From positions 186,001-250,000 of the forward strand of contig JACKLO010000009.1 of assembly GCA_024235915.1 (NCBI GenBank): a stretch of DNA of 64,000 nucleotides. The letters run 5' to 3'. Shown here one piece after another: positions 8,370 through 16,954 of this stretch. Numbering within the stretch: position 1 is the first letter of the stretch; every line of letters begins with the position of its first letter. The notes beneath the pieces are model-generated. The model searched no databases and was not told where the DNA came from. It was given only the letters and a program-made list of their open reading frames with translations. The stretch is from Burkholderiaceae bacterium. GTDB lineage: Bacteria > Pseudomonadota > Gammaproteobacteria > Burkholderiales > Burkholderiaceae_C. Made by a program: the position numbers and the translations under genes.

Positions 8370-9026
8370 ATGACCTACCGCATCGCACCTTCGCTGCTCT
8401 CGGCCGACTTCGCCCGCCTCGGCGACGAGGTGCGTGCGGTGGTCGAGGCCGGCGCCGACTGGATCCATTTCGACGTGATGGACAACCATTACGTGCCCAA
8501 CCTGACCTTCGGCCCGATGGTCTGCCAGGCGCTGCGCAAGCACACCACGGCCCCCATCGACGTGCACTTGATGGTGCAGCCGGTGGACGCGCTGGCCCAG
8601 GCCTTCTGCCAGGCGGGTGCCGACATCGTCACCTTCCACCCAGAGGCTTCCGCCCACGTGGACCGCACATTGCAGCTCATCAAGAGTGAAGGCAAGCAGT
8701 GCGGCCTGGTGTTCAACCCGGCCACGCCGCTGGACCTGCTGGAGTGGACGCTCGACAAGATTGACGTGGTGCTGCTGATGAGCGTGAACCCCGGCTTCGG
8801 CGGGCAGAGCTTCATCGAGCACACGCTGCGCAAGTGCGAACAGGCGCGCAAGCTGATCGAGCAAAGTGGCCGCGACATCCGGCTGGAAGTGGATGGCGGT
8901 ATCAAGGTCGACAACATCCGCCGCGTGGCCGATGCCGGGGCCGACACCTTCGTCGCCGGCAGCGCCATCTTCGGCCAGCCGAGCTACAAGGACGTCATCA
9001 CCGCCATGCGCAAGGCCCTGGCATGA
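8370..9026 (+). CDS. rpe: Ribulose-phosphate 3-epimerase
   Basis: 218 residues, standard length. It interconverts xylulose-5-P and ribulose-5-P in RuBP regeneration. The TIM-barrel motifs are complete: IAPSLLSADFARLGDEV, the metal-binding HFDVMDNHYVPNLTFGP, DVHLMV, SVNPGFGGQSF and the phosphate-binding EVDGGIKVDNI with VAGSAIF. In the CBB setting this is cbbE. It sits between cbbS and cbbX, an unusual slot, and overlaps cbbX by 4 bases (ATGA). Confidence 0.97.
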   Translation: MTYRIAPSLLSADFARLGDEVRAVVEAGADWIHFDVMDNHYVPNLTFGPMVCQALRKHTTAPIDVHLMVQPVDALAQAFCQAGADIVTFHPEASAHVDRTLQLIKSEGKQCGLVFNPATPLDLLEWTLDKIDVVLLMSVNPGFGGQSFIEHTLRKCEQARKLIEQSGRDIRLEVDGGIKVDNIRRVADAGADTFVAGSAIFGQPSYKDVITAMRKALA

Positions 9027-9973
9027 ACGCGCCGCTGTACGCCATCCCGGGCCAGACGCAGACTGCCGCCGCGCCGGCGGACAGCACCGCCCTGCCGACG
9101 AGTGCCGCACGCACCGTCGGCGAGGTGCTCCAGGAAAGCAACGTCGAGGCCGTGCTCGACGAACTCGAACGGGACCTGGTCGGCCTGGCACCGGTCAAGC
9201 AGCGCATCCGCGACATCGCGGCGCTGCTCGTCATCGACAAGCTGCGGCTGAACCTGGGCCTGCAGGCGCAGACGCCCAGCCTGCACATGTGCTTCACCGG
9301 CAACCCCGGCACCGGCAAGACCACGGTCGCGCTGCGCATGGCCGAGATCCTGCACCGCCTGGGTTACGTGCGGAAGGGCCACCTGGTGGCCGTGACGCGC
9401 GACGACCTGGTGGGCCAGTACATCGGCCACACGGCACCCAAGACCAAGGAAGTGCTGAAGAAGGCCATGGGCGGCGTGCTGTTCATCGACGAGGCCTACT
9501 ACCTCTACAAGCCGGAGAACGAGCGCGACTACGGCGGCGAGGCCATCGAGATCCTGCTGCAGGTGATGGAGAACCAGCGCGACGACCTGGTCGTCATCCT
9601 GGCCGGCTACAAGGACCGCATGGACACCTTTTTCCAGTCCAACCCCGGCATGAGCAGCCGCATCGCGCACCACATCGACTTCCCGGACTACAACGTCGAC
9701 GAGCTGCTGCAGATCTCGCTGAAGATGCTCGAGCAGCAGCACTATCGTTTCGACGCCGGCACGGACGGCGTGATGCGCCAGTACCTCGAGCGCCGCATCA
9801 CGCAGCCGCACTTCGCCAACGCGCGCAGCGTGCGCAACGCGCTCGACCGCGCCCGCCTGCGCCAGGCCAGCCGCCTGTTCGCCGACCGTGACCGCGCACT
9901 GAGCGCGCACGACCTGAGCACCATCACCGCGGCCGACCTGCAGGCCAGCCGCGTGTTCCAGAACCAGAACTAG
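9023..9973 (+). CDS. cbbX: CbbX, red-type RuBisCO activase (AAA+)
   Basis: 316 residues. AAA+ ATPase with Walker A GNPGTGKTT (Lys99), the pore-loop region DDLVGQYIGHTAPKTK, Walker B GGVLFIDEAYYL (Asp156, Glu157) and arginine finger region NPGMSSRI. CbbX hexamers pull the C-terminal tail of the red-type large subunit to release inhibitory sugar phosphates. The N-terminal ~35 residues are Ala/Thr-rich and poorly conserved. The ATG overlaps the rpe stop, which fixes the start. Confidence 0.97.
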   Translation: MNAPLYAIPGQTQTAAAPADSTALPTSAARTVGEVLQESNVEAVLDELERDLVGLAPVKQRIRDIAALLVIDKLRLNLGLQAQTPSLHMCFTGNPGTGKTTVALRMAEILHRLGYVRKGHLVAVTRDDLVGQYIGHTAPKTKEVLKKAMGGVLFIDEAYYLYKPENERDYGGEAIEILLQVMENQRDDLVVILAGYKDRMDTFFQSNPGMSSRIAHHIDFPDYNVDELLQISLKMLEQQHYRFDAGTDGVMRQYLERRITQPHFANARSVRNALDRARLRQASRLFADRDRALSAHDLSTITAADLQASRVFQNQN

Positions 9974-9985
9974 TCGGAGACGGCC

Positions 9986-11062
9986 ATGCCCTTGTCGAAG
10001 AAACAGACGCTGACGCAGTACCTGATCGAGCAGCGCCGCCGCTTCCCGCAGGCCAGCGGCGAGCTCAATGCGCTGATCCTCGATGTGTCGATCGCCTGCA
10101 AGGCCATCGCGCGCCAGGTGGCGCTGGGTGCGCTGGCCGAAGCGCCGAAGGGGGGCACGGTGAACGTGCAGGGCGAGGCGCAGAAGCCGCTGGACATCAT
10201 CAGCAACGAGATGCTGATCCGCCAGACCGAGTGGAGCGGGCACGTCGCGGGCATGGCGTCCGAGGAGATGGACCAGCCCTACCAGGTGCCCGGCGAATAT
10301 GCGCGCGGCAAGTACCTTCTGGTGTTCGACCCGCTGGACGGCAGCAGCAACCTCGACGTCAACGTCTCGGTGGGCAGCATCTTCTCCATCCTGCGCGCGC
10401 CGGACGACGTGATCGCCAGCGGCCGCGACGTCACCGAAGCCGATTTCCTGCAGCCCGGCGCCACGCAGGTGGCCGCCGGCTACGCGCTCTACGGCCCGAC
10501 CACGATGCTGGTGCTCACGGTGGGCAATGGGGTCGTCGGCTTCACGCTGGACGCCGGCATCGGCGAGTTCAAGCTCACGCACCCGGCCATCCGCGTGCCC
10601 GAGGACACGCAGGAATTCGCCATCAACACCAGCAACAGCCGCTTCTGGGAACCGCCGGTGAAACGCTACGTGGACGAATGCCTCGCCGGCCGCAGCGGCC
10701 CGCGCGGCAAGGATTTCAACATGCGCTGGATCGCCAGCATGGTGGCCGAGGCCCACCGCATCCTGATGCGCGGCGGCGTCTTCCTCTACCCGCGCGACAC
10801 CAAGGACCCGGCCAAGCCGGGCCGCCTGCGCCTGCTGTACGAGGCCAACCCCATCGGCATGGTGATGGAGCAGGCCGGCGGGCGCTGCAGCACCGGGCGC
10901 CAGCCCATGCTGGGTGTGAAGCCTTCGTCGCTGCACCAGCGCATCGGCCTGGTGTTCGGCTCCAAGCACGAGGTCGAGCGCATCGAGCGCTACCACCACG
11001 AGCCGCAGACCAAGGAAGCGCCGGCGCCCTTGTTTGCCGAGCGCAGCCTCTTCAGGGATTGA
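9986..11062 (+). CDS. cbbF: Fructose-1,6-bisphosphatase class I
   Basis: 358 residues. It hydrolyses fructose-1,6-bisphosphate to fructose-6-phosphate (and may act on sedoheptulose-1,7-bisphosphate in this pathway). The metal-binding motif DPLDGSSNLDVNVSVGSIFS and the C-terminal FLYPRDTKDPAKPGRLRLLY / EANPIGMVMEQAGG segments are intact. It follows cbbX by 12 bases and precedes phosphoribulokinase, the cbbFP order common to CBB operons. Confidence 0.96.
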   Translation: MPLSKKQTLTQYLIEQRRRFPQASGELNALILDVSIACKAIARQVALGALAEAPKGGTVNVQGEAQKPLDIISNEMLIRQTEWSGHVAGMASEEMDQPYQVPGEYARGKYLLVFDPLDGSSNLDVNVSVGSIFSILRAPDDVIASGRDVTEADFLQPGATQVAAGYALYGPTTMLVLTVGNGVVGFTLDAGIGEFKLTHPAIRVPEDTQEFAINTSNSRFWEPPVKRYVDECLAGRSGPRGKDFNMRWIASMVAEAHRILMRGGVFLYPRDTKDPAKPGRLRLLYEANPIGMVMEQAGGRCSTGRQPMLGVKPSSLHQRIGLVFGSKHEVERIERYHHEPQTKEAPAPLFAERSLFRD

Positions 11063-11081
11063 ACGGGATCAAGGACGAGAC

Positions 11082-11966
11082 ATGTCAGAACGCCACCCCA
11101 TCGTCGCCATCACCGGCTCCAGCGGCGCCGGCACCAGCAGCGTCACGCGCACCTTCGAGAACATCTTCCGGCGCGAGAACGTCAGCGCCGCCGTCATCGA
11201 GGGCGACAGCTTCCACCGCTACGACCGCAAGGAGATGCGTGCCCGCCAGGCCGAGGCCGAGAAGTCGGGTGACAAGCACTTCAGCCACTTCGGCCCGGAC
11301 AACAACCTGTTCCCCGAACTGGAGAACCTGTTTCGCAGCTACAGCGAAACCGGCACCGGCAAGCGCCGCAAGTACCTGCACGACATCGGCGAAGCCGCGC
11401 CCTACAAGCAGGACCCGGGCACCTTCACACCCTGGGAAGACCTGCCCGCCGGCACCGACATGCTGTTCTACGAAGGCCTGCACGGCGCCGTCGTCACCGA
11501 GCAGGTCAACATCGCGCGCTACCCCGACCTGCTGATCGGCGTGGTGCCGGTGATCAACCTGGAGTGGATCCAGAAGCTCTACCGCGACAAGCACGTGCGC
11601 GGCTACAGCGCCGAAGCAGTGACCGACACCATCCTGCGCCGCATGCCCGACTACGTGCACTACATCTGCCCGCAGTTCCAGCACACGCACGTCAACTTCC
11701 AGCGCGTGCCGGTGGTGGACACCAGCAACCCCTTCATCGCGCGCGACATCCCCAGCGCCGACGAGAGCATCTGCGTGATCCGATTCGCCAACCCCAAGGG
11801 CATCGACTTCCCCTACCTGCTCAACATGATCAACAACTCGTGGATGAGCCGCGCCAACACGCTGGTGGTGCCGGGGGGCAAGATGGAACTGGCGATGCAG
11901 CTGATCTTCACGCCCTACATCTGGCGCATGATGGAACGGCGCAAGCGCGCGCTGGGGGCACTTTGA
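11082..11966 (+). CDS. cbbP: Phosphoribulokinase
   Basis: 294 residues, the size of proteobacterial class I enzymes. It makes RuBP from ribulose-5-phosphate and ATP, the step unique to the Calvin cycle. P-loop AITGSSGAGTSSVTRTFENI, then EGDSFHRYDR with the catalytic Asp, and FYEGLHGAVV. The ATG at 11082 follows AAGGACGAG; an upstream in-frame ATG at 11034 lies inside cbbF and is rejected. Its TGA overlaps the cbbT ATG by one base. Confidence 0.97.
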   Translation: MSERHPIVAITGSSGAGTSSVTRTFENIFRRENVSAAVIEGDSFHRYDRKEMRARQAEAEKSGDKHFSHFGPDNNLFPELENLFRSYSETGTGKRRKYLHDIGEAAPYKQDPGTFTPWEDLPAGTDMLFYEGLHGAVVTEQVNIARYPDLLIGVVPVINLEWIQKLYRDKHVRGYSAEAVTDTILRRMPDYVHYICPQFQHTHVNFQRVPVVDTSNPFIARDIPSADESICVIRFANPKGIDFPYLLNMINNSWMSRANTLVVPGGKMELAMQLIFTPYIWRMMERRKRALGAL

Positions 11967-13975
11967 TGCTTACCAGAACCATCGAAACCAGGATGGCGAA
12001 CGCCATCCGCATGCTGGCGGTCGATGCGGTGGAGAAGGCCAAGTCCGGCCACCCGGGCGCGCCCATGGGCATGGCCGAGATCGCGGTGGCACTGTGGCAC
12101 CGGCACCTGAAGCACAACCCCGCCAACCCGCACTGGGCCGACCGCGACCGCTTCGTGCTCTCGAACGGCCACGGTTCGATGCTGCTCTACGCGCTGTTGC
12201 ACCTCACCGGCTACGACCTGCCGATGGCGGAGCTGCAGGCCTTCCGCCAGCTGCACAGCAGGACACCGGGGCACCCCGAGGTCGGCATCACGCCCGGTGT
12301 GGAGACCACCACCGGCCCATTGGGCCAGGGCTTCGCCAACGCGGTGGGCATGGCGCTGGCAGAACGCCGCCTGGCCGCCGAGTTCAACCGCGACGGCCAC
12401 CCCATCGTCGACCACTTCACCTGGGTCTTCCTGGGCGATGGCTGCCTGATGGAAGGAGTGGTGCAGGAGGCCGCGTCGTTGGCCGGCACGCTGCGCCTGT
12501 CCAAGCTGATCGCGCTCTACGACGACAACGGCATCAGCATCGACGGTCATGTGGAAGGCTGGTTTGCCGATGACACGCCCGGCCGCTTCGAGGCCCTGGG
12601 CTGGCATGTGGTGCGCGCGGTCGACGGGCACGATGTCGAGGCGGTCGACGCCGCCATCCAGGCTGCGAAGGCGCAGGCCACCCACGCCGACGGCAAGCCC
12701 ACGCTGATCTGCTGCAAGACCGTGATCGGCCAGGGTTCGCCCAACAAGGCCGGCACGCACGACGTGCACGGCGCCGCATTGGGCGCCGCCGAGATCGCGG
12801 CCACGCGGGAGGCGCTGGGCTGGACCGCCGCGCCGTTCGAACTGCCGGATGACGTGGCGGCATCCTGGAATGCGCGCGAGGCCGGCACGGCCCGTGAACG
12901 CGACTGGCAGCGGGGCTTCGAGGCCTACCGCAGCCAGCACCCCGACCTGGCCGCAGAGTTCGAGCGCCGCATGGGCGGCCAGCTGCCCGCGGGCTGGTCC
13001 GCACGTGTCGTCGCAGCCGTCGCCGCGGCCGCTGATCGCGCCGACGCGGTGGCCACCCGCAAGGCCAGCCAGCAGGCCCTGGATGCGTTGGCCCCGGCAC
13101 TGCCCGAGGTCTTCGGCGGGAGCGCCGACCTCACCGGCTCCAACCTCACCAACTTCAAGGGCTGCACGCTGGCCGGCCGCGACCAGCCCGGCAACCACCT
13201 GAGCTACGGCGTGCGCGAGTTCGGCATGGCCGCGCTGATGAACGGCATGGCGCTGCACGGCGGGCTGATCCCCTATGGCGGCACCTTCCTCACCTTCAGC
13301 GACTACAGCCGCAATGCCATCCGCATGGCGGCGCTGATGAAGCAGCGCGTGGTGCACGTCTTCACGCACGACAGCATCGGCCTGGGGGAAGACGGGCCCA
13401 CGCACCAGAGCGTGGAGCACATCCCGTCGCTGCGCCTGATCCCTCAGCTGGACGTCTGGCGCCCGGCCGACGGCGTGGAAACCGCCGTGGCCTGGTCGCA
13501 CGCCCTGGAGCGCCACGACGGCCCGAGCGTGCTCTGCCTGTCGCGTCAGAACCTGCCGCGACTGATCGACAACCCGGCGCGTGCGGCCGAGGTGCGGCGT
13601 GGTGGCTACGTGCTGGCCGACGTGCCGCAGCCGCGGGCCGTGATCATCGGCACCGGGTCGGAAACGCACCTGGCGCTGAAGGCGCAGGCGCTGCTGGCGG
13701 CCGACGGCATCGCCGTGCGCGTGGTGTCGATGCCCAGCACCAGCGTCTTCGACCGTCAGGACCGTGCCTACCAGGACGCCGTGCTGCCGCTGGACCTGCC
13801 GGCCGTGGCCGTGGAGGCGGCGCAGCCGGACCTTTGGCGCAAGTACGTCGGCCGCCGCGGCGCGGTGGTCGGCATCGCCAGCTTCGGCGAATCGGCGCCG
13901 GCACCGGCGCTGTATGCGCACTTCGGGATCACGGCCGAGGCCGTGGTCGAAGCGGTGAAGCGCACCCTCCGATGA
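11966..13975 (+). CDS. cbbT: Transketolase
   Basis: 669 residues. Thiamine-diphosphate enzyme moving two-carbon units in the regeneration phase. Motifs: KSGHPGAPMGMAEIAVALWH, the ThDP/metal motif GDGCLMEGVVQEAASLAG, LIALYDDNGISIDGH and the pyrimidine-domain THDSIGLGEDGPTHQ. Full length with TPP, pyrimidine and C-terminal domains. It starts one base inside the cbbP stop (TGATG) and overlaps cbbZ by 4 bases, so translation along the operon is coupled. Confidence 0.97.
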   Translation: MLTRTIETRMANAIRMLAVDAVEKAKSGHPGAPMGMAEIAVALWHRHLKHNPANPHWADRDRFVLSNGHGSMLLYALLHLTGYDLPMAELQAFRQLHSRTPGHPEVGITPGVETTTGPLGQGFANAVGMALAERRLAAEFNRDGHPIVDHFTWVFLGDGCLMEGVVQEAASLAGTLRLSKLIALYDDNGISIDGHVEGWFADDTPGRFEALGWHVVRAVDGHDVEAVDAAIQAAKAQATHADGKPTLICCKTVIGQGSPNKAGTHDVHGAALGAAEIAATREALGWTAAPFELPDDVAASWNAREAGTARERDWQRGFEAYRSQHPDLAAEFERRMGGQLPAGWSARVVAAVAAAADRADAVATRKASQQALDALAPALPEVFGGSADLTGSNLTNFKGCTLAGRDQPGNHLSYGVREFGMAALMNGMALHGGLIPYGGTFLTFSDYSRNAIRMAALMKQRVVHVFTHDSIGLGEDGPTHQSVEHIPSLRLIPQLDVWRPADGVETAVAWSHALERHDGPSVLCLSRQNLPRLIDNPARAAEVRRGGYVLADVPQPRAVIIGTGSETHLALKAQALLAADGIAVRVVSMPSTSVFDRQDRAYQDAVLPLDLPAVAVEAAQPDLWRKYVGRRGAVVGIASFGESAPAPALYAHFGITAEAVVEAVKRTLR

Positions 13976-14661
13976 CCTTCGACCTCGTCTGCTTCGACCT
14001 CGACGGCACCCTGGTGGAAACGGCGCCGGAGATCACCGATGCCGTCAACGACACGCTGCGGGCCTATGGCTGGCCGGTGGTGGACGAAGACCAGGTGGCG
14101 CGCTGGATCGGCCACGGCACCGGCGCGCTGCTGGTGCAGGCCATTGCCCGCGCCAGCGGGCGCACGCCGGAACAGGTGCGCAGCAGCCCGGAACTGGCCG
14201 CCATCGGCACCGTGTACGACCGCTACTACGCCGCCCGCTGCGGCACCCGCAGCCGCCTCTACCCCGGCGCGCGCGACACCCTGGCCGCATTGAAGGCCCA
14301 AGGCACGAAGCTTGCCGTCGTCACCAACAAGGAGACACGCTACACCGACCGCGTGCTGGACGCTCACGAGCTGCGCCCGGCGTTCGACCGCGTGGTCTGC
14401 GGCGACACCCTGGCCACGCGAAAGCCCGACCCGGCCGGCGTCGAGGCCTGCCTGCGCGAATTCGACGTGGCGCCGGCGCGGGCCTTGTTCGTCGGCGATT
14501 CCTGCATCGACGCTGCCACTGCGCAGCGTGCGGGCATCGTTGCCTGGCTGCTGCCCTGGGGCTACAACGGGGGCGAACCCGTGGCGGCCTGCGGCCCGGA
14601 CCGCGTGATCGCCGACTTCAGCCCCCTGCTCGACCCGAGCGCACGGAAGGAGACGCCATGA
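13972..14661 (+). CDS. cbbZ: Phosphoglycolate phosphatase (HAD family)
   Basis: 229 residues. HAD phosphatase with motif I DLVCFDLDGTLVET (Asp9 and Asp11), motif II VVTNKET, motif III lysine in RKPDPAG and motif IV FVGDSCIDAATAQRAG. It removes 2-phosphoglycolate made by the RuBisCO oxygenase reaction. The start ATG overlaps the cbbT stop. It is followed by a second HAD gene, cbbY, with another 4-base overlap. Confidence 0.93.
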   Translation: MTFDLVCFDLDGTLVETAPEITDAVNDTLRAYGWPVVDEDQVARWIGHGTGALLVQAIARASGRTPEQVRSSPELAAIGTVYDRYYAARCGTRSRLYPGARDTLAALKAQGTKLAVVTNKETRYTDRVLDAHELRPAFDRVVCGDTLATRKPDPAGVEACLREFDVAPARALFVGDSCIDAATAQRAGIVAWLLPWGYNGGEPVAACGPDRVIADFSPLLDPSARKETP

Positions 14662-15437
14662 CCACGCTGCAAGCCATCCTCTGGGACGTCGACGGCACGC
14701 TGGCCGAAACCGAACGCGATGGCCACCGCATCGCCTTCAACCAGGCCTTCGAGGCCCTGGGCCTGATGTGGCGCTGGGACGAGGCCTACTACGGCCACCT
14801 GCTCAACATCACCGGCGGCCGTGAACGCCTGCGCGCCGACATGGCGCAGCGGCCCGACGCCCCGCCCACCGTCGGCGAGCGCGACGCGCTGGTCGAGGAA
14901 CTGCACCGGCGCAAGACCGCCATCTACACCGCGCTGGTGCGCGAGACCGGCATCCCGCTGCGGCCAGGCGTGCGTGAACTGGTGGAGGAAGCGCGCGACG
15001 ACGGCATCCGCCAGGCCATCACCACCACCACGAGCCGCGCCAACGTCGAGGCCCTGCTCGGCCTGCACTTCGGCAAGACCTGGCGCCAGGTGTTCGAGGT
15101 GGCGGTGTGCGGCGAGGACGTGGCGAAGAAGAAGCCCGACCCCGAAGTCTTCCTGCGCGCGCTGAAGGCCTTGAACCTCAACCCCTTGCAGGCGGTGGCC
15201 ATCGAGGACTCACCCGGCGGCGTGGCCGCGGCCCTGGCGGCCGAGGTGCCGGTGGTCGTGGCACGCAGCGCCTACTTTGCGCAGGCCACGCTGGAGGGCG
15301 CCATCGCCATCGGGCCGGGCCTGCACAGCCGCGACGGCTGGCGCCCCGCCCTCGCCGGCCCGGGCACCGGCCCGGTGTCGCTGGACGATCTGCGCGCCTG
15401 GCACCAGGAGATGGACAGCGTCTCGCAGTTCGGCTGA
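14658..15437 (+). CDS. cbbY: CbbY, HAD phosphatase (xylulose-1,5-bisphosphatase type)
   Basis: 259 residues. HAD fold with ILWDVDGTLAETERDGHR (Asp10, Asp12), ITTTTSRANVE (motif II), KKKPDPEVF (motif III) and IEDSPGGVAAAL (motif IV). Characterised CbbY proteins from red-type RuBisCO organisms degrade the misfire inhibitor xylulose-1,5-bisphosphate, complementing CbbX; that role is inferred here from the operon and from the CbbY-type cap helix sequence. The start overlaps the cbbZ stop. Confidence 0.92.
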   Translation: MTTLQAILWDVDGTLAETERDGHRIAFNQAFEALGLMWRWDEAYYGHLLNITGGRERLRADMAQRPDAPPTVGERDALVEELHRRKTAIYTALVRETGIPLRPGVRELVEEARDDGIRQAITTTTSRANVEALLGLHFGKTWRQVFEVAVCGEDVAKKKPDPEVFLRALKALNLNPLQAVAIEDSPGGVAAALAAEVPVVVARSAYFAQATLEGAIAIGPGLHSRDGWRPALAGPGTGPVSLDDLRAWHQEMDSVSQFG

Positions 15438-15472
15438 CCCGATTTGCACTGCCACTTCAAGGAGAACCCCCG

Positions 15473-16510
15473 ATGGCCTTCGTTTCCCTGCGCCAGGTGC
15501 TGGACCACGCCGCCGAGCACGGCTACGGCGTGCCCGCCTTCAACGTCAACAACCTGGAACAGGTCCAGGCCATCATGGAAGCCGCCCAGGCCACGCAGGC
15601 ACCGGTGATCCTGCAGGCCTCCGCCGGTGCCCGCAAGTACGCCGGCGAAGCCTACCTGCGCCACCTGATCCTGGCCGCCGTGGAGACCCACCCCGACATC
15701 CCGGTGGTGCTGCACCAGGACCATGGCGCCTCGCCGGCCGTTTGCGTGCAGGCCATCCGCTCGGGCTTCACCAGCGTGATGATGGACGGCTCGCTGAAGG
15801 AGGACGCCAAGACGCCCGCGTCCTACGACTACAACGTGGACGTCACGCGCCGGGTCTGCGAGATCGCGCATGCGGTGGGCGTGTCGGTGGAAGGCGAACT
15901 CGGCTGCCTGGGTTCGCTGGAATCCGGCCAGGCGGGCGAGGAGGACGGCGTGGGCGCCGAAGGCACGCTCAGCCATGACCAGCTGCTGACCGACCCGGAC
16001 GAGGCCAGGGCCTTCGTCGCCGCCACCGGCGTGGATGCGCTGGCGATCGCCATCGGCACCAGCCACGGCGCCTACAAGTTCACCCGCCCGCCCACCGGCG
16101 ACATCCTGGCCATCGACCGCATCGCCGCCATCCACGCCGTCATCCCTGACACGCACCTGGTGATGCACGGCTCGTCCAGCGTGCCGCAGGAATGGCTGGC
16201 CATCATCCGTGAGTACGGCGGCGACCTGCCGGAGACCTATGGCGTGCCGGTGGAGGAGATCCGTCGCGGCATCGCCAGCGGCGTGCGCAAGGTCAACATC
16301 GACACCGACATCCGGCTGGCGATGACGGGGGCCATGCGCCAGCTGTTCGCCACCAGGCGTTCGGAGTTCGACCCGCGCAAGGCGCTGGAGGCGGCGCGCA
16401 AGGCGGCGCAGGGGGTCTGTGCGCAGCGATTCGAGGCGTTTGGCTGCGCCGGCATGGCCGCCAAGATCAAGCCCCTCCCCCTAGAGAAGATGGCCCCGAG
16501 GTATCGCTGA
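15473..16510 (+). CDS. cbbA: Fructose-bisphosphate aldolase class II
   Basis: 345 residues. Metal-dependent aldolase condensing DHAP with glyceraldehyde-3-P (and erythrose-4-P). Motifs: YGVPAFNVNNLEQVQAIMEA, VVLHQDHGASP (zinc His), SVMMDGSLKEDAKTP, GELGCLGSLESGQ, IGTSHGAYKF and VNIDTDIRLAMTGAMR. An AAGGAGAA Shine-Dalgarno precedes the ATG at 15473. It is the last gene of the cbb cluster; the gap and pgk genes often found before it in other Burkholderiales are absent. Confidence 0.97.
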   Translation: MAFVSLRQVLDHAAEHGYGVPAFNVNNLEQVQAIMEAAQATQAPVILQASAGARKYAGEAYLRHLILAAVETHPDIPVVLHQDHGASPAVCVQAIRSGFTSVMMDGSLKEDAKTPASYDYNVDVTRRVCEIAHAVGVSVEGELGCLGSLESGQAGEEDGVGAEGTLSHDQLLTDPDEARAFVAATGVDALAIAIGTSHGAYKFTRPPTGDILAIDRIAAIHAVIPDTHLVMHGSSSVPQEWLAIIREYGGDLPETYGVPVEEIRRGIASGVRKVNIDTDIRLAMTGAMRQLFATRRSEFDPRKALEAARKAAQGVCAQRFEAFGCAGMAAKIKPLPLEKMAPRYR

Positions 16511-16591
16511 GGCGGGGCCTTGGGATTCTGGCGGACAATACGGGTTTTGTGCCGGCCTTCAGCGGCCGGTCCTCCGCCGTTTCCAACCACC

Positions 16592-16840
16592 ATGGCCACC
16601 AAACGCGCTACGACCCCCGCCGACCCCTCCGCCCCGAAACTCCGCCAGACCCAGGCCGAGTACACGGCCGCCCGCCCCAACGCCGAACCCGGCGTGAAGC
16701 CCATGATGTCCAGCTCGAAGATGTACGTGTGCATCAAGTGCCACGCCAACTTCAAGACGGGTGAAGGCAAGCCCGATCCGCGCCTGCGCGGCCTGGGCAA
16801 GTGCAACAACTGCCTGGGCGTGGCCGCCGCCACGACCTGA
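16592..16840 (+). CDS. Small zinc-ribbon-like protein of unknown function
   Basis: 82 residues. The basic, Thr/Pro/Ala-rich N-terminal half is followed by VCIKCHANF and, 24 residues later, KCNNCLG. Two CxxC pairs at this spacing suggest a zinc ribbon. It is 81 bases downstream of cbbA on the same strand and might be co-transcribed with it. No specific family is recognised. The ATG at 16592 is preferred over a frame extension to 16520 because the upstream residues lack a ribosome-binding site and look random. Confidence 0.65.
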   Translation: MATKRATTPADPSAPKLRQTQAEYTAARPNAEPGVKPMMSSSKMYVCIKCHANFKTGEGKPDPRLRGLGKCNNCLGVAAATT

Positions 16841-16847
16841 GGCCCCG

Positions 16848-16867
16848 GGGCCGGAGCACCCCGGCCC
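16848..16867. terminator. GC hairpin between convergent genes
   Basis: GGGCCGG (16848-16854) and CCGGCCC (16861-16867) form a 7-bp stem just after the zinc-ribbon gene, before the convergent LysR gene. There is no real T-tract, so termination strength is doubtful. Confidence 0.35.
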
Positions 16868-16954
16868 GGCCTTGCGACTTGCGCCGGGTTGTTCCGGCCC
16901 GGTCGCTGATCGAGTGACTGGCGCCCAGGCGCAGGCGCTTCGACCCGGCCCTGT

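Noticed and set aside
8984..10999. 671-codon minus-strand open frame across cbbX and cbbF
   Set aside because: Antisense shadow; low-complexity Ala/Val/His/Gln composition and no start context, whereas both plus-strand genes have catalytic motifs.
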